Shown here: positions 25,562-35,128 of the stretch, piece after piece
How positions within the stretch are numbered: the first letter of the stretch is position 1
How the letters are laid out: each line of letters begins with the position of its first letter
DNA from: Mesobacillus subterraneus
GTDB lineage: Bacteria > Bacillota > Bacilli > Bacillales > Cytobacillaceae
Length of the DNA: 35,246 nucleotides
Assembly: GCF_000934845.1 (NCBI RefSeq)
Contig: NZ_JXIQ01000100.1
Span: forward strand, 1 to 35,246
Direction of reading: 5' to 3'
Translations under genes and position numbers: made by a program
The notes under the pieces: model-generated
Told to the model about the DNA's origin: nothing
The model's input: only the letters and a program-made list of their open reading frames with translations
Databases searched by the model: none

Positions 25562-26095
25562 ATGGAAATTGTTTCTGCGATATCACTATGGTTCATTCCT
25601 GTCTTGATCGCTTTTATTCTGATGTATGGAACGTATAAAAAAGTTCCAACGTATGAAAGTTTTACGGAAGGCGGTAAAGAAGGGATCAAATTGGCTGTGT
25701 CGCTCATGCCGTTTCTTGTAGGGATGATGGTTGCCATTGCCGTCTTTAGGGCATCGGGGGCACTTGATGTCCTGGTGAATTGGATTCGTCCAAGCTTGGA
25801 GATTGTGGGAATTCCCGCGGAAATTGTCCCGCTTGCTTTGATCAGGCCGATATCGGGGACAGCTGCACTGGGAATTACGAGCGACCTGATTAGTGTCCAT
25901 GGACCGGACTCGTTTATTGGTACCCTTGCTTCCACGCTACAGGGAAGTACGGACACGACCTTTTATGTCCTTACCGTTTATTTCGGGGCAGTCGGAATCA
26001 AAAAGATGGGCGATGCACTCAAAGTCGGCTTGCTAGCGGACGCAGTAGCAATTGTAACAGCGATCATTGTTGTCACCTTAATGTTCCCGAAATGA
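25562..26095 (+). CDS. spmB: Spore maturation protein B
   Basis: Partner of SpmA in spore core dehydration. 177 residues, Gate-domain membrane protein; blocks EGIKLAVSLMPFLVGMMVAI, PLALIRPISGTAALGI and STDTTFYVLTVYFGAVGI are typical. The ATG is 6 bp after spmA. Last gene before a strong terminator. Confidence 0.94.
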   Translation: MEIVSAISLWFIPVLIAFILMYGTYKKVPTYESFTEGGKEGIKLAVSLMPFLVGMMVAIAVFRASGALDVLVNWIRPSLEIVGIPAEIVPLALIRPISGTAALGITSDLISVHGPDSFIGTLASTLQGSTDTTFYVLTVYFGAVGIKKMGDALKVGLLADAVAIVTAIIVVTLMFPK

Positions 26096-26152
26096 ACAAT
26101 ACTTGACTAAACAAGGACGGTGTTTCACTAGGTGTTCATCACGACCGAGAAA

Positions 26153-26192
26153 AAGAAGAAGCTGCCGTTTTAAAGGCAGCTTCTTCTTTTTT
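26153..26192 (+). terminator. Terminator of dacB-spmAB
   Basis: AGAAGAAGCTGCC (26154-26166), loop GTTTTAAA, GGCAGCTTCTTCT (26175-26187) then T run: a 13-bp stem. Confidence 0.93.
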
Positions 26193-26270
26193 AAAGAGTT
26201 GAAGAAAACGAATGTTAAAGATTAATAAATTTTATTGATTTATTTTATGCTTTTTATACCATTGCTTACT

Positions 26271-26298
26271 TTGAAATAAGAGAAAGTTATGTCATAAT
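26271..26298 (+). promoter_or_regulatory. SigA promoter of rluB
   Basis: TTGAAA (26271-26276), 16-bp spacer, CATAAT (26293-26298), 59 bp before the rluB ATG. Confidence 0.55.
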
Positions 26299-26357
26299 TC
26301 ATAAGGATAGATAGTTGAATACGAAAGGTAATTGATCTTAATTAGGAGTGACCTTCA

Positions 26358-27083
26358 ATGGAACGACTGCAAAAAGTGATTGCACACGCAGGGATAGCAT
26401 CGAGAAGAAAAGCAGAGGAAATGATCCTCGAAGGCAGGGTTAAGGTGAATGGCAACGTAGTCAAAGAACTCGGCCGCAAGGTGACTTCCTCTGATCAAGT
26501 CGAAGTGGATGGAGTAAAGATTGAAGGAGAAGAACCGGTATATTTCTTGTTCTATAAACCTCGCGGCGTTATTTCGAGTGTCGAGGATGACAAAGGGCGA
26601 AAAGTGGTGACCGACTTTTTCCGGAAAGTTGAACAGCGGATATATCCTGTTGGTAGGCTGGATTATGATACATCAGGCTTACTTTTGTTGACGAACGACG
26701 GAGAGTTTGCCAATTGGCTTATGCATCCGAGCAATGAAATTGACAAGGTTTATGTTGCAAAGGTGAAAGGAATTCCGTCTCGAGAAAAGTTGATAAGCCT
26801 GGCACGAGGCGTAATGCTAGAAGATGGCAAAACGGCTCCGGCAAAAACCAAGTTGCTGAATGTCGATAAAAGGAAAGATACAGCAATTGTCGAAATTACG
26901 ATTCATGAGGGAAGAAATAGGCAGGTCAGACGAATGTTCGAGGCAATTGGCCATCCTGTTTTGAAACTAAAACGTGAAAAGTATGGATTTCTTACTTTGA
27001 ATGGTCTGAGAACGGGAGAAATAAGAGAGCTTACCCATCATGAAGTAAAACAGCTTCGTGTTTTGGCAATGAAAAAGTCATGA
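26358..27083 (+). CDS. rluB: 23S rRNA pseudouridine synthase RluB
   Basis: RsuA/RluB-family pseudouridine synthase; by family, it modifies 23S rRNA helix 93 (U2605 in E. coli numbering). 241 residues: N-terminal S4 RNA-binding domain (1-~60, KVIAHAGIASRRKAEEMI), then the catalytic domain with Asp102 in VGRLDYDTSGLLLLTNDG, and GRNRQVRRMFEAIGHPVLKLKR. taggag precedes the ATG. Also known as ypuL. A 16-bp palindrome covers its stop codon. Confidence 0.93.
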   Translation: MERLQKVIAHAGIASRRKAEEMILEGRVKVNGNVVKELGRKVTSSDQVEVDGVKIEGEEPVYFLFYKPRGVISSVEDDKGRKVVTDFFRKVEQRIYPVGRLDYDTSGLLLLTNDGEFANWLMHPSNEIDKVYVAKVKGIPSREKLISLARGVMLEDGKTAPAKTKLLNVDKRKDTAIVEITIHEGRNRQVRRMFEAIGHPVLKLKREKYGFLTLNGLRTGEIRELTHHEVKQLRVLAMKKS

Positions 27084-27088
27084 CTTTT
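27073..27088. promoter_or_regulatory. Perfect 16-bp palindrome upstream of resA
   Basis: AAAAGTCATGACTTTT, perfectly symmetric around the rluB stop codon, lies 23 bp upstream of a TATAAT (27112-27117). There is no loop or T tract, so it is more like an operator than a terminator. Confidence 0.45.
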
Positions 27089-27146
27089 CAACATAAAAAT
27101 AGGTAGAATGTTATAATAAAGGAGAAAAACATGGGGGGATAGGGGA

Positions 27147-27668
27147 ATGAAGAAAAAACGACTTATCACTCGGACAATCATTCTCGTCGTAATGGCTTTG
27201 GCTGTCGGATATACATTATATGCAAACATGAATAAGGATAAGAATAATAAAATCGTCGTTGGAGAACCTGCTCCAGATTTTGTCCTTGTTGATATGGAAG
27301 GCAATAAGCATAGGCTGTCAGAATATAAGGGACAAGGGGTGTTCCTGAACTTCTGGGCAACCTGGTGCAAACCTTGCGAAAGGGAAATGCCTTATATTGA
27401 AAATCAGTACCAGCAGTTCAAGGATCAGGGGGTACAGGTGCTGGCGATTGATTCCGGTGAAACAGACCTGGTTGTCAACAGATTTATCGATCGAAAAGGA
27501 CTGAATTTTCCTGTGATGATTGACGATGGAGCAGTCCAGTCAACATACGGAATCAATCCGCTGCCGATTACTTTTCTGATTGACAAGGAAGGCAATGTAG
27601 TGAGAATTCATACCGGGGAATTAACGGAAGAAACAGTCCGTGCATTCATGGAACAGATTAAACCTTAA
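27147..27668 (+). CDS. resA: Thiol-disulfide oxidoreductase ResA
   Basis: Membrane-anchored, extracytoplasmic thioredoxin-like protein that reduces apocytochrome c cysteines before haem attachment. 173 residues: TM anchor about 8-26, then a TlpA-like fold with redox motif Cys74-Lys-Pro-Cys77 (ATWCKPCERE), including the ResA-type Glu80, and cis-Pro region NPLPITFLI. The spacing matches B. subtilis ResA, where the active-site cysteines are also 74 and 77. First gene of resABC. Confidence 0.95.
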   Translation: MKKKRLITRTIILVVMALAVGYTLYANMNKDKNNKIVVGEPAPDFVLVDMEGNKHRLSEYKGQGVFLNFWATWCKPCEREMPYIENQYQQFKDQGVQVLAIDSGETDLVVNRFIDRKGLNFPVMIDDGAVQSTYGINPLPITFLIDKEGNVVRIHTGELTEETVRAFMEQIKP

Positions 27669-27694
27669 AGTAAGGGGAACAGGGAGTTTTTAGC

Positions 27695-29320
27695 ATGAAA
27701 GAAGTAAAATGTGAGTGCGGCCATGTCAATCCGCAGGGAACGATCCTTTGTGAGTCTTGCGGAAGATTGCTGGAGGACAACGAGAAAGAAAAGCAGCTTA
27801 TTGACATGCGCTATGAGGGAAGTGCCCGTCGTTCACAAACGTATAACAAGACGATAATTGATAAGATATGGAATTTCTTTTCCTCCGTGAAAGTGGGGGT
27901 ATCGCTAATCATTATCCTCTTGATCGCATCTTCATTAGGAACGATTTTTCCACAGGAAATGTACATTCCACCGCTTTTGCCAGCATCAGAATACTATGGC
28001 GAAAAGTATGGCTGGCTGGGAAAACTATATTATGATCTTGGATTCCATAATCTATACAGTTCCTGGTGGTATTTAATCCTAATTGCGGCTCTTGGCATTT
28101 CACTTGTTATTGCCAGTCTGGACAGAGTTGTCCCATTATATAGATCCCTTAAAAACCAACGAGTAAAAAGACATGAGAGTTTCTTGAAACGCCAGCGGAT
28201 GTTCCATGTGTCAGATGCTGAATTGCCCGAGGAAGCATCGGCGAAAATCAAAGCCAAGTTAGCAAAAAAGAGATACAAACTGCGAGAGGAAGATGGGGAT
28301 CTCCTTGCAGAAAAAAACCGTTTCTCCAGATGGGGTCCCTATGTTAACCACCTTGGCCTGATCATTTTTTTAATAGGCGGCATGCTTCGCTTCGTTCCGG
28401 GAATGTATGTAGATGAAATTCTTTGGTTGAGGGATGGCGAGACGAAATCGATTCCTGGTACGGAAGGCCGCTATTATTTGAAAAACAATCAATTTATTTT
28501 CGAAGTATATGATAAGGATAAGGATGAAAAAGTCTTTAAGGATGCTATTAGTAAGGTTGGCACAGTCGTGAAAAACTATCAGACGAATGCGACTCTTTAC
28601 GAACGGCAGGGGGACATAATTCCTGGTGAAACCCCAAAACTTGAAAAGGTACGCGATCAGTCCATCCAGGTTAATAAACCTTTGAAAATAGATGGTTACG
28701 CCTTATATCAAGTCGATTATAAGCTTGGGGAAATGAGCAAAATGGCATTCAAGCTGGAGAATAAACAGACAAAAGAGCAATTTGGCGATCTTGTAGTAGA
28801 TTTATACGATCCCAAAATGAGCTATGACTTAGGAAAAGGGTACAAAGTGGAAGTAATGAGCTATTTCCCGGACTTTGAGTTTAATGAAGACGGAGAGCCT
28901 GCGACGAAATCACGTGTTCCAAATAATCCTGCCTTCATTTTCAACATGATCACTCCCGATAAGCCCGATGGCGAAGTTAGTTTCGTCGCAATTAGGCAGA
29001 ATCTTGAGCCTTTGGGAGAAAATGATTACAAAATGACCTTCGCAGGAATCGAAACAAAGAATGTAACAGCACTGACTGTCAGAAAAGACTATACACTATG
29101 GATAATCGGGCTTGGAGGACTGATCTTCATGATCGGTGTCGTCCAGGGTGCGTACTGGAACCATCGCCGCCTATGGATAAGAAGAATAAATGGCCAGATT
29201 TGGACAGCTGCGCACACAAATAAAAATTGGTATGGTCTGAAGAGAGAGCTAGATGAAGTCTTTGCTGATTCGGGAATCGATGCACCAAAGGACCAGGAAG
29301 CCGAAGACAAAAAGGAGTAG
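27695..29320 (+). CDS. resB: Cytochrome c biogenesis protein ResB
   Basis: System II haem delivery/ligation component, working with ResC (CcsBA-type). 541 residues: an N-terminal zinc ribbon (Cys6, Cys8, Cys19, Cys22 in KCECGH and CESCGR), then TM segments at about 67-87, 125-143 and 216-235, a large extracytoplasmic domain, and a last TM near 467-487. The ResB fold signature around the early TMs ([22 protein letters not shown]) is clear. resC starts 11 bp downstream. Confidence 0.94.
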   Translation: MKEVKCECGHVNPQGTILCESCGRLLEDNEKEKQLIDMRYEGSARRSQTYNKTIIDKIWNFFSSVKVGVSLIIILLIASSLGTIFPQEMYIPPLLPASEYYGEKYGWLGKLYYDLGFHNLYSSWWYLILIAALGISLVIASLDRVVPLYRSLKNQRVKRHESFLKRQRMFHVSDAELPEEASAKIKAKLAKKRYKLREEDGDLLAEKNRFSRWGPYVNHLGLIIFLIGGMLRFVPGMYVDEILWLRDGETKSIPGTEGRYYLKNNQFIFEVYDKDKDEKVFKDAISKVGTVVKNYQTNATLYERQGDIIPGETPKLEKVRDQSIQVNKPLKIDGYALYQVDYKLGEMSKMAFKLENKQTKEQFGDLVVDLYDPKMSYDLGKGYKVEVMSYFPDFEFNEDGEPATKSRVPNNPAFIFNMITPDKPDGEVSFVAIRQNLEPLGENDYKMTFAGIETKNVTALTVRKDYTLWIIGLGGLIFMIGVVQGAYWNHRRLWIRRINGQIWTAAHTNKNWYGLKRELDEVFADSGIDAPKDQEAEDKKE

Positions 29321-29331
29321 GAGGGAATACA

Positions 29332-30519
29332 ATGGTTGAGTTAAGTTCTAATTTTTTGTTTACAGCTTTTATCCTCTATTTAGTCGGTATTTTGTTTTTT
29401 GGAGGAGCGATCAAGGACAAGAGACATGCTGATAAAAAGGCTGGTCCAAATAGATGGGCCAAGATTGGCATCATCATCACAATTGCTGGATTCGTGTCTC
29501 AGCTGATATTTTTCATCTTAAGATGGATTGCATCCGGGCATGCACCTGTCAGCAATCTATTTGAGTTTACGACCTTCTTTGGCATGTCACTAGTAGGTGC
29601 CTTCATCTTCATATATTTCATGTATAAAACGCCTTTGCTTGGCTTGTTCACACTGCCAATAGCGGCTTTAATTATTGCTTATGGAAGCATGTTTCCGAGG
29701 GATGTCACCCCCTTGATCCCTGCATTACAAAGTTATTGGCTTCATATTCATGTTACGACTACCGCAATTGGTCAATCGATTTTGGCAGTCAGTTTTGCTG
29801 CCGGCTTGATTTATCTTGTGAAAAGCGTCGACCAGCAAAAAAGAACGAAAAGCAATATTTGGCTGGAGGTTGTCTTGTTTGGATTAGTCAGTACACTCGG
29901 GTTTGTGTTTGTATCAAGCTATTTTGCTGCAACCGATTATTCGGTAAACTTCAACTATATAAACAAAGACGGACAGCCCGATACAGAGAAATATTCGCTC
30001 CCTGCTCTCGTAGGGCCTTATCAGTATGAAATGACAGATCAGAGTCGTTTTGAGCCATTGTTTAAAACACCTGCCATCATCAGTGCAAGAAAATTAAATA
30101 CAGTTATTTGGTCGATTGGAGCGGGCATTGTATTATATGGTTTCTTAAGACTCATCCTGCGCAAACGTGTCGCTGCTGCCATTCAGCCGTGGACGAAGAA
30201 TATTAATTTAGATCTTGTGGATGAAATAGGCTACCGTTCCGTGCTGATCGGTTTCCCAGTCTTTACGCTCGGCGGGCTGATTTTTGCTATGATTTGGGCC
30301 CAAATTGCCTGGACAAGATTCTGGGGCTGGGATCCAAAAGAGGTGTGGGCATTGATTACCTGGTTATTTTATGCAGCGTTCCTTCATTTGCGGCTTTCAA
30401 AAGGCTGGCATGGGCAAAAATCAGCATGGCTGGCGGTAATTGGTTTTATTATTATTATGTTCAACCTTGTAGCGGTAAACCTTGTGATCGCGGGTCTTCA
30501 TTCTTATGCAGGATCGTAA
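29332..30519 (+). CDS. resC: Cytochrome c biogenesis protein ResC (CcsA-type)
   Basis: Haem-handling membrane protein of System II cytochrome c maturation. 395 residues, about eight TM segments. The tryptophan-rich haem-binding WWD motif is present: [20 protein letters not shown] near residues 323-342. Conserved external histidines are seen in LHIHVTT and the C-terminal GLHSYAGS. aggagg precedes the ATG. A strong terminator follows, so resDE are at least partly expressed separately. Confidence 0.95.
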   Translation: MVELSSNFLFTAFILYLVGILFFGGAIKDKRHADKKAGPNRWAKIGIIITIAGFVSQLIFFILRWIASGHAPVSNLFEFTTFFGMSLVGAFIFIYFMYKTPLLGLFTLPIAALIIAYGSMFPRDVTPLIPALQSYWLHIHVTTTAIGQSILAVSFAAGLIYLVKSVDQQKRTKSNIWLEVVLFGLVSTLGFVFVSSYFAATDYSVNFNYINKDGQPDTEKYSLPALVGPYQYEMTDQSRFEPLFKTPAIISARKLNTVIWSIGAGIVLYGFLRLILRKRVAAAIQPWTKNINLDLVDEIGYRSVLIGFPVFTLGGLIFAMIWAQIAWTRFWGWDPKEVWALITWLFYAAFLHLRLSKGWHGQKSAWLAVIGFIIIMFNLVAVNLVIAGLHSYAGS

Positions 30520-30540
30520 AATTGTGTCAAATTCATGACA

Positions 30541-30571
30541 GCCTTCACTGTTTTAAGTGAAGGCCTTTTTT
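30541..30571 (+). terminator. Terminator between resC and resD
   Basis: GCCTTCACT (30541-30549), loop GTTTTA, AGTGAAGGC (30556-30564) then CTTTTTT. A perfect 9-bp stem. Confidence 0.9.
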
Positions 30572-30631
30572 AAAAAAACATGGTAAGAACACGTTTGTTT
30601 ATGTAAAATAATTGCAGGAGGGATATACCTG

Positions 30632-31348
30632 ATGGAAAAAGAAGTGAAGATTTTAGTTGTCGATGATGAAGATAGAATCAGAAGATTATTGAAGATGTAT
30701 CTTGAAAGAGAAAACTATATAATCGATGAAGCTGCAGATGGCAATGAGGCACTAGCGAAATCACTTGCAAACGATTACGATGTCATCCTGCTTGATTTAA
30801 TGATGCCAGGAAAAGATGGAATCGAAGTTTGCCGTGACCTTCGCGAAAAGAAATCGACGCCTGTCATCATGCTTACAGCAAAAGGAGAGGAAGTAAACAG
30901 AGTACAGGGCTTTGAGGTCGGTACGGATGATTACATTGTTAAACCATTCAGTCCGCGCGAAGTTGTATTGCGAGTCAAAGCGATGTTGCGACGTTCTTCC
31001 AGTACAAGTTATCTGCAGACTGAAACGACTGCAAAAGACGTGATTGTTTTCCCTCATTTAACCATTGATAATGATGCTCATAGGGTTTTAGCTGATGGCA
31101 AGGAAGTCAGTTTAACACCAAAGGAATATGAATTGCTTTATTTCCTATCAAAAACACCGGATAAGGTATTTGACCGTGAACAATTGTTGAAGGAAGTATG
31201 GCATTACGAATTTTTTGGTGATTTGCGTACGGTAGATACGCATGTAAAAAGACTGCGCGAGAAGCTGAACAAAGTATCCGAACAGGCTGCAAAAATGATT
31301 GTGACCGTCTGGGGGGTAGGCTACAAATTCGAGGTAGTCAATGAATGA
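30632..31348 (+). CDS. resD: Response regulator ResD
   Basis: OmpR-family regulator of aerobic/anaerobic respiration genes, including resABC. 238 residues: receiver domain with acidic pocket Asp11-Asp12 (VVDDEDR), phosphorylated Asp55 (ILLDLMMPGKDG), Thr in MLTAKG and Lys in IVKPF; C-terminal winged helix (LTPKEYELL, RTVDTHVKRLREKL). Ribosome binding site aggaggg. Stop overlaps the resE start (ATGA), so the pair is coupled. Confidence 0.95.
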   Translation: MEKEVKILVVDDEDRIRRLLKMYLERENYIIDEAADGNEALAKSLANDYDVILLDLMMPGKDGIEVCRDLREKKSTPVIMLTAKGEEVNRVQGFEVGTDDYIVKPFSPREVVLRVKAMLRRSSSTSYLQTETTAKDVIVFPHLTIDNDAHRVLADGKEVSLTPKEYELLYFLSKTPDKVFDREQLLKEVWHYEFFGDLRTVDTHVKRLREKLNKVSEQAAKMIVTVWGVGYKFEVVNE

Positions 31349-33132
31349 TGTTTTGGAGAAGCGTAGTAGGAAAACTATGGATTACCATCCTATTGCTCGT
31401 TTCATTCGTATTGTTCATTCTGACAGTAACCTTGTTGCAATTTTTTGAAAACTATCATATTAATGAAACCCGCAAAGACATGATCCACACAGCTGAAAAA
31501 ATCGCCAGGGTGCTCAAAGAACATCCTGGTAACGAAGAAGCTTTGGCTCTTGAGATCGCTTGGGAACTCATTGATGACAATGAAAAGGTAACGGTCATCA
31601 AAGATCAAAATACGTATTTATATTCTCCCAGCAGCGACGAAACAACTCATGTACCCATTTCTTTTTATACAACAGATAAAGATTTGTCGTTAGTTTTCGA
31701 AAGAGATAAGACAGTTGATATGATCACTTCCTTGCCAAATGATACAAACGAGGCAGGGTCTACTCAATATTTAATGATTGGAGTACCGCTTCATCAACAA
31801 GAAAAAGAAAACGGTGCTGTTTTTATTTATCAATCCCTGGCAGTAATGGAAGAAACGACAAAACTGACTTCTAAATTCATTTTGCTAGCTGCTGGCGTTG
31901 CTATCATACTTACAACCATCTTTGCTTTCTTCCTGTTAACGAGAATTACTTCTCCATTAAGAAAAATGAGGGAAGCTGCCTTTGAAGTTGCCAGAGGGAA
32001 ATTTGATACAAAAGTACCGATTCTCACTCATGATGAAATTGGGGAATTAGCCACGGCCTTTAATCAAATGGGACGACAGTTAAAATTCAACATGAATGCC
32101 CTCAGCCAGGAAAAGGAACAGCTAACAAGCATTCTTAGCTCGATGGCGGATGGGGTCATTACCTTCAATCGTGATGGAACCATCTTGATTACCAATCCTC
32201 CTGCTGAAATATTTCTTAGAAATTGGTATTATGAGCAAGGGCTCGCATCAGAAAATTCAGATGCGGTTCCCTCAGAAGTGATGGAACTGTTCCTGTTGGC
32301 AGTTAATACAGAGAAAGAACAAGTTGGCGAAATTTCAGCCCAGGGAAGAACATGGGTCATCATAGTCAGTCCTCTTTATAATAAACGCTTCATCCGCGGG
32401 GCTGTCGCCGTAGTAAGAGACATGACCGAGGAAAGAAAACTCGACAAAATGAGGGAAGATTTTATCGCAAATGTTTCACATGAACTTCGTACTCCCATTT
32501 CGCTGTTGCAAGGATATAGTGAAGCGATAGTGGATGAAATTGCCCAGACGGACGAAGAGAAAAAGGAAATGGCGAAAGTCATTTACGATGAGTCTCTCCG
32601 AATGGGCCGTCTCGTCAACGAACTCCTTGATTTAGCCCGCATGCAAGCAGGTCATACCCTGTTAAACCTTGAGTCCGTCGAATTGAAACCATATATAAAC
32701 AGAGTGATCCGCAAGTTTCAAGGACTGACAAAAGAAAAAGGGATTGAACTGTCTGTCAAACTCGAAACAGAGGAACGCTTCTTTCGGATGGATCCAGACA
32801 GAATCGAACAAGTATTGACTAATTTAATCGATAATGCGATCAGGCATGTTCCAGATTCTGCGTCTGTAGAAATTATTGGGCGTACCGATGAGCGAGGCTT
32901 GTATATCGAAGTCAGTGACCAGGGGTCAGGTATACCGGAGGAAGACTTGCCGTTTTTGTTCGAACGCTTTTACAAGGGAGACAAGTCAAGGACACGTGGA
33001 GTTTCCGGAACAGGTCTAGGACTTGCGATTGCCAAAAATATTATCGACGCACATCGAGGAAATATCTCTGTAAAAAGCAAAATAGGACATGGTACAACAT
33101 TTTCCTTTTTCATCCCCCGAAATATCGATTAA
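31345..33132 (+). CDS. resE: Sensor histidine kinase ResE
   Basis: Kinase partner of ResD. 595 residues: TM1 about 11-32, extracytoplasmic domain about 33-175, TM2 about 177-198, HAMP (about 199-250), PAS domain (about 258-365), HisKA with phospho-acceptor His379 (NVSHELRTP) and GHKL ATPase with N box LTNLIDNAIRH, G1 DQGSGIPEED, F box and G2 GTGLGLAIAK. The architecture matches B. subtilis ResE, including the N terminus FWRSVVGKLW. Confidence 0.95.
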   Translation: MMFWRSVVGKLWITILLLVSFVLFILTVTLLQFFENYHINETRKDMIHTAEKIARVLKEHPGNEEALALEIAWELIDDNEKVTVIKDQNTYLYSPSSDETTHVPISFYTTDKDLSLVFERDKTVDMITSLPNDTNEAGSTQYLMIGVPLHQQEKENGAVFIYQSLAVMEETTKLTSKFILLAAGVAIILTTIFAFFLLTRITSPLRKMREAAFEVARGKFDTKVPILTHDEIGELATAFNQMGRQLKFNMNALSQEKEQLTSILSSMADGVITFNRDGTILITNPPAEIFLRNWYYEQGLASENSDAVPSEVMELFLLAVNTEKEQVGEISAQGRTWVIIVSPLYNKRFIRGAVAVVRDMTEERKLDKMREDFIANVSHELRTPISLLQGYSEAIVDEIAQTDEEKKEMAKVIYDESLRMGRLVNELLDLARMQAGHTLLNLESVELKPYINRVIRKFQGLTKEKGIELSVKLETEERFFRMDPDRIEQVLTNLIDNAIRHVPDSASVEIIGRTDERGLYIEVSDQGSGIPEEDLPFLFERFYKGDKSRTRGVSGTGLGLAIAKNIIDAHRGNISVKSKIGHGTTFSFFIPRNID

Positions 33133-33176
33133 CTTGCCGACTATTCTTGATTCACAAGGAACATTGTTTTTCCCAC

Positions 33177-33217
33177 AAAAGGCTGTACTAATCTGTATCA
33201 GATTGGTACAGCCTTTT
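33177..33217 (+). terminator. Strong terminator after resE
   Basis: AAAAGGCTGTAC and GTACAGCCTTTT pair perfectly, and the stem continues through AATCTG/CAGATT to a 3-nt loop (19 bp with one weak pair). T-rich 3' side; the symmetry could let it act in both directions. Confidence 0.85.
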
Positions 33218-33297
33218 CGTTCAGGTGGAGTTTGTCTGACACGATCATTCTCTGAAAAAATCCTTTCATTTCCAAACGATAAATTATATAGTTAAGA

Positions 33298-33323
33298 TGA
33301 AACTTTCTAAGTTGCTTTACGAC
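33298..33323 (+). promoter_or_regulatory. ECF-type (autoregulatory) promoter of sigX
   Basis: TGAAAC (33298-33303), 16-bp spacer, CGAC (33320-33323): a textbook ECF sigma promoter with the CGAC -10 preferred by SigX. TSS would be about 25 bp before the sigX ATG. SigX autoregulation is established in B. subtilis. Confidence 0.75.
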
Positions 33324-33354
33324 TAATCTTATAAATACGGAGGCGAAAAGACCT

Positions 33355-33906
33355 ATGAACTCCGTTTTTGATGAATTGTATCAAAAATATCATCATGACG
33401 TTTTTCAATTTTTATTTTATATGGTGAAAAGCAGGGAATTAGCAGAGGATCTTATACAGGAAGTCTATATCCGTGTTCTCAAGGCGTATGACAGCTTTGA
33501 AGGCAAAAGCAGTGAGAAAACCTGGCTTTTCTCGATCGCGAGGAATGTCGCAATCGATCATTTCCGGAAACAAAAGGGCTGGAAGCAGCGATTGCTGGAA
33601 ACCTTCGATCTGTCAGCAAGACAGGTAAGGGATGAACAGCCACTGCCCGAGGAAATGCTGCTTCAAAGCGAAGAAATCCAAATGATGTACAAGTGCCTCG
33701 ATCAATGTACTCTTGACCAACGAATGGTCATCATCATGCGCTATATACATGAACTGACAATTTCTGAGACTGCCGAAGCTTTATCGTGGTCGGAAAGCAA
33801 GGTCAAGACGACCCAGCATCGCGCTTTAAAGACATTGAAAAAGCTTATGGAAGAAACGATAGAAAGGGAAGGGATGACTAGTGAAAAAGTCACAGCTAAG
33901 CGATAA
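33355..33906 (+). CDS. sigX: ECF RNA polymerase sigma factor SigX
   Basis: Extracytoplasmic-function sigma factor for cell-envelope charge and antimicrobial-peptide stress genes. 183 residues: region 2 (LYQKYHHDVFQFLFYMVKS, AEDLIQEVYIRVLKAY, KTWLFSIARNVAIDHFRK) and region 4 (LTISETAEALSWSESKVKTT). cggaggcg precedes the ATG. It overlaps the rsiX start by 26 bp, so anti-sigma synthesis is coupled. Identity as SigX rests on the res-sigX-rsiX order and sequence. Confidence 0.93.
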   Translation: MNSVFDELYQKYHHDVFQFLFYMVKSRELAEDLIQEVYIRVLKAYDSFEGKSSEKTWLFSIARNVAIDHFRKQKGWKQRLLETFDLSARQVRDEQPLPEEMLLQSEEIQMMYKCLDQCTLDQRMVIIMRYIHELTISETAEALSWSESKVKTTQHRALKTLKKLMEETIEREGMTSEKVTAKR

Positions 33907-35113
33907 GCAGCTAGAAGACCTCCTCGGCCAGATGCCAAAGATAAAGGATCATCGCGACTCTCGTGACATTTATCAGCATATCGCCCATCGAGCGGAAAAA
34001 AGAAGGAAAATGCCAACATGGGTCATTCCTGGAGCGGCTCTCGCTACAGTACTTTTCCTCGCGTTTATTCTCTCTCCAGGACTGTTAGGAAATAATCTTA
34101 CAGGACAACAGAGTATGGACAGCAGTTTTTCTAAAGGTGATAAATCATCTATGAATACAGCAACTAGTGATGATTCTGCAAAGAAAAGTGCTGTTGAGCA
34201 AGGAAACACATTGATGGGGGACACTACAAATAAGAAAATAAATACGGAGGAATTTGCCGCAATGGATAAAGCCAATCCATATGCCGGGCTAATTTCGGTT
34301 TATCCAGACGAGCTCAGCTCCAAGTCGTCTCAAATTTTCACCTTTGCAATTCCTGATCAGCAGGCAATGGCAATTGTCCCCGTGTCGGTAATATGGCCGA
34401 AGGATAAAGGAAAATCCTGGATCGATAACTATATAGAAATAATGCCTAAACTTACGGAAGCTGAATGGGGGCTTACTGATTACTATCCAATAAACGGCAA
34501 CTGGACGTATGACGAAGCGACAAGCACATTGACAATGGATGTGAAACAAGATCATCCATATAGATATGGAAGTGCAGCAGAGGTAAATTTTGTTGATTCG
34601 ATGACTGATAATTTTACAGATGTTGGCATAGAAAAACTGCTTCTTACTACCGAAGGGGAACCGGGGGGTGAGTTAGGAAACTTTGGTCTGATGAAAGAAA
34701 TTCCGCTAAATGCGGAAGCAACAAAAAGAAGAGCTTACTTGTTTTTAAAAGTGCAAGGGCTGACAAATCCCTATCTTGTGCCAACAAAAGACCAGCATAA
34801 ATCAATTGACGAGGCATTTGCACAGATGGAGACTGGAGATGAAAAAGGATATCTTGCACCATCACTTCCAGATAATTTTAAGTTCGCCCAAAGTGTAACT
34901 AAGGATAAAGTGCTCGAGCTCACCTTATCTGATGAAACAAAGTTGAAGGAAGATTTTATGCCGAATCTCGAGGCGATCTTGATGACAGCAAGCGAGTTTG
35001 AGTATAAAGGTGTCAGATTTACCAATCCAAATATTGATCAGCTCGGACCGTTTAATCTGAAAGAAGTCCTCCCGGTGCCGCTCGCACCAAACAAGAAGGT
35101 TGTAAGGGAATAA
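33881..35113 (+). CDS. rsiX: Anti-sigma X factor RsiX
   Basis: Membrane anti-sigma factor sequestering SigX. 410 residues, somewhat longer than the about 368 of B. subtilis RsiX. Cytosolic N terminus (1-~45, QLEDLLGQMPKIKDHRDSRD), one TM at about 46-67 (TWVIPGAALATVLFLAFIL), a low-complexity Ser/Lys/Thr linker (about 75-120) and an extracytoplasmic domain. GTG start inside the end of sigX. A weak hairpin (GGTTG/CAACC, 35098-35120) with CCTTTTT may end the operon. No gene is seen from 35114 to the window end. Confidence 0.9.
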   Translation: MKKSQLSDKQLEDLLGQMPKIKDHRDSRDIYQHIAHRAEKRRKMPTWVIPGAALATVLFLAFILSPGLLGNNLTGQQSMDSSFSKGDKSSMNTATSDDSAKKSAVEQGNTLMGDTTNKKINTEEFAAMDKANPYAGLISVYPDELSSKSSQIFTFAIPDQQAMAIVPVSVIWPKDKGKSWIDNYIEIMPKLTEAEWGLTDYYPINGNWTYDEATSTLTMDVKQDHPYRYGSAAEVNFVDSMTDNFTDVGIEKLLLTTEGEPGGELGNFGLMKEIPLNAEATKRRAYLFLKVQGLTNPYLVPTKDQHKSIDEAFAQMETGDEKGYLAPSLPDNFKFAQSVTKDKVLELTLSDETKLKEDFMPNLEAILMTASEFEYKGVRFTNPNIDQLGPFNLKEVLPVPLAPNKKVVRE

Positions 35114-35128
35114 ATCAACCACCTTTTT
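35098..35128 (+). terminator. Weak terminator candidate after rsiX
   Basis: GGTTG (35098-35102) and CAACC (35116-35120) with a 13-nt loop, followed by ACCTTTTT. A short stem containing the rsiX stop in its loop. Confidence 0.35.
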
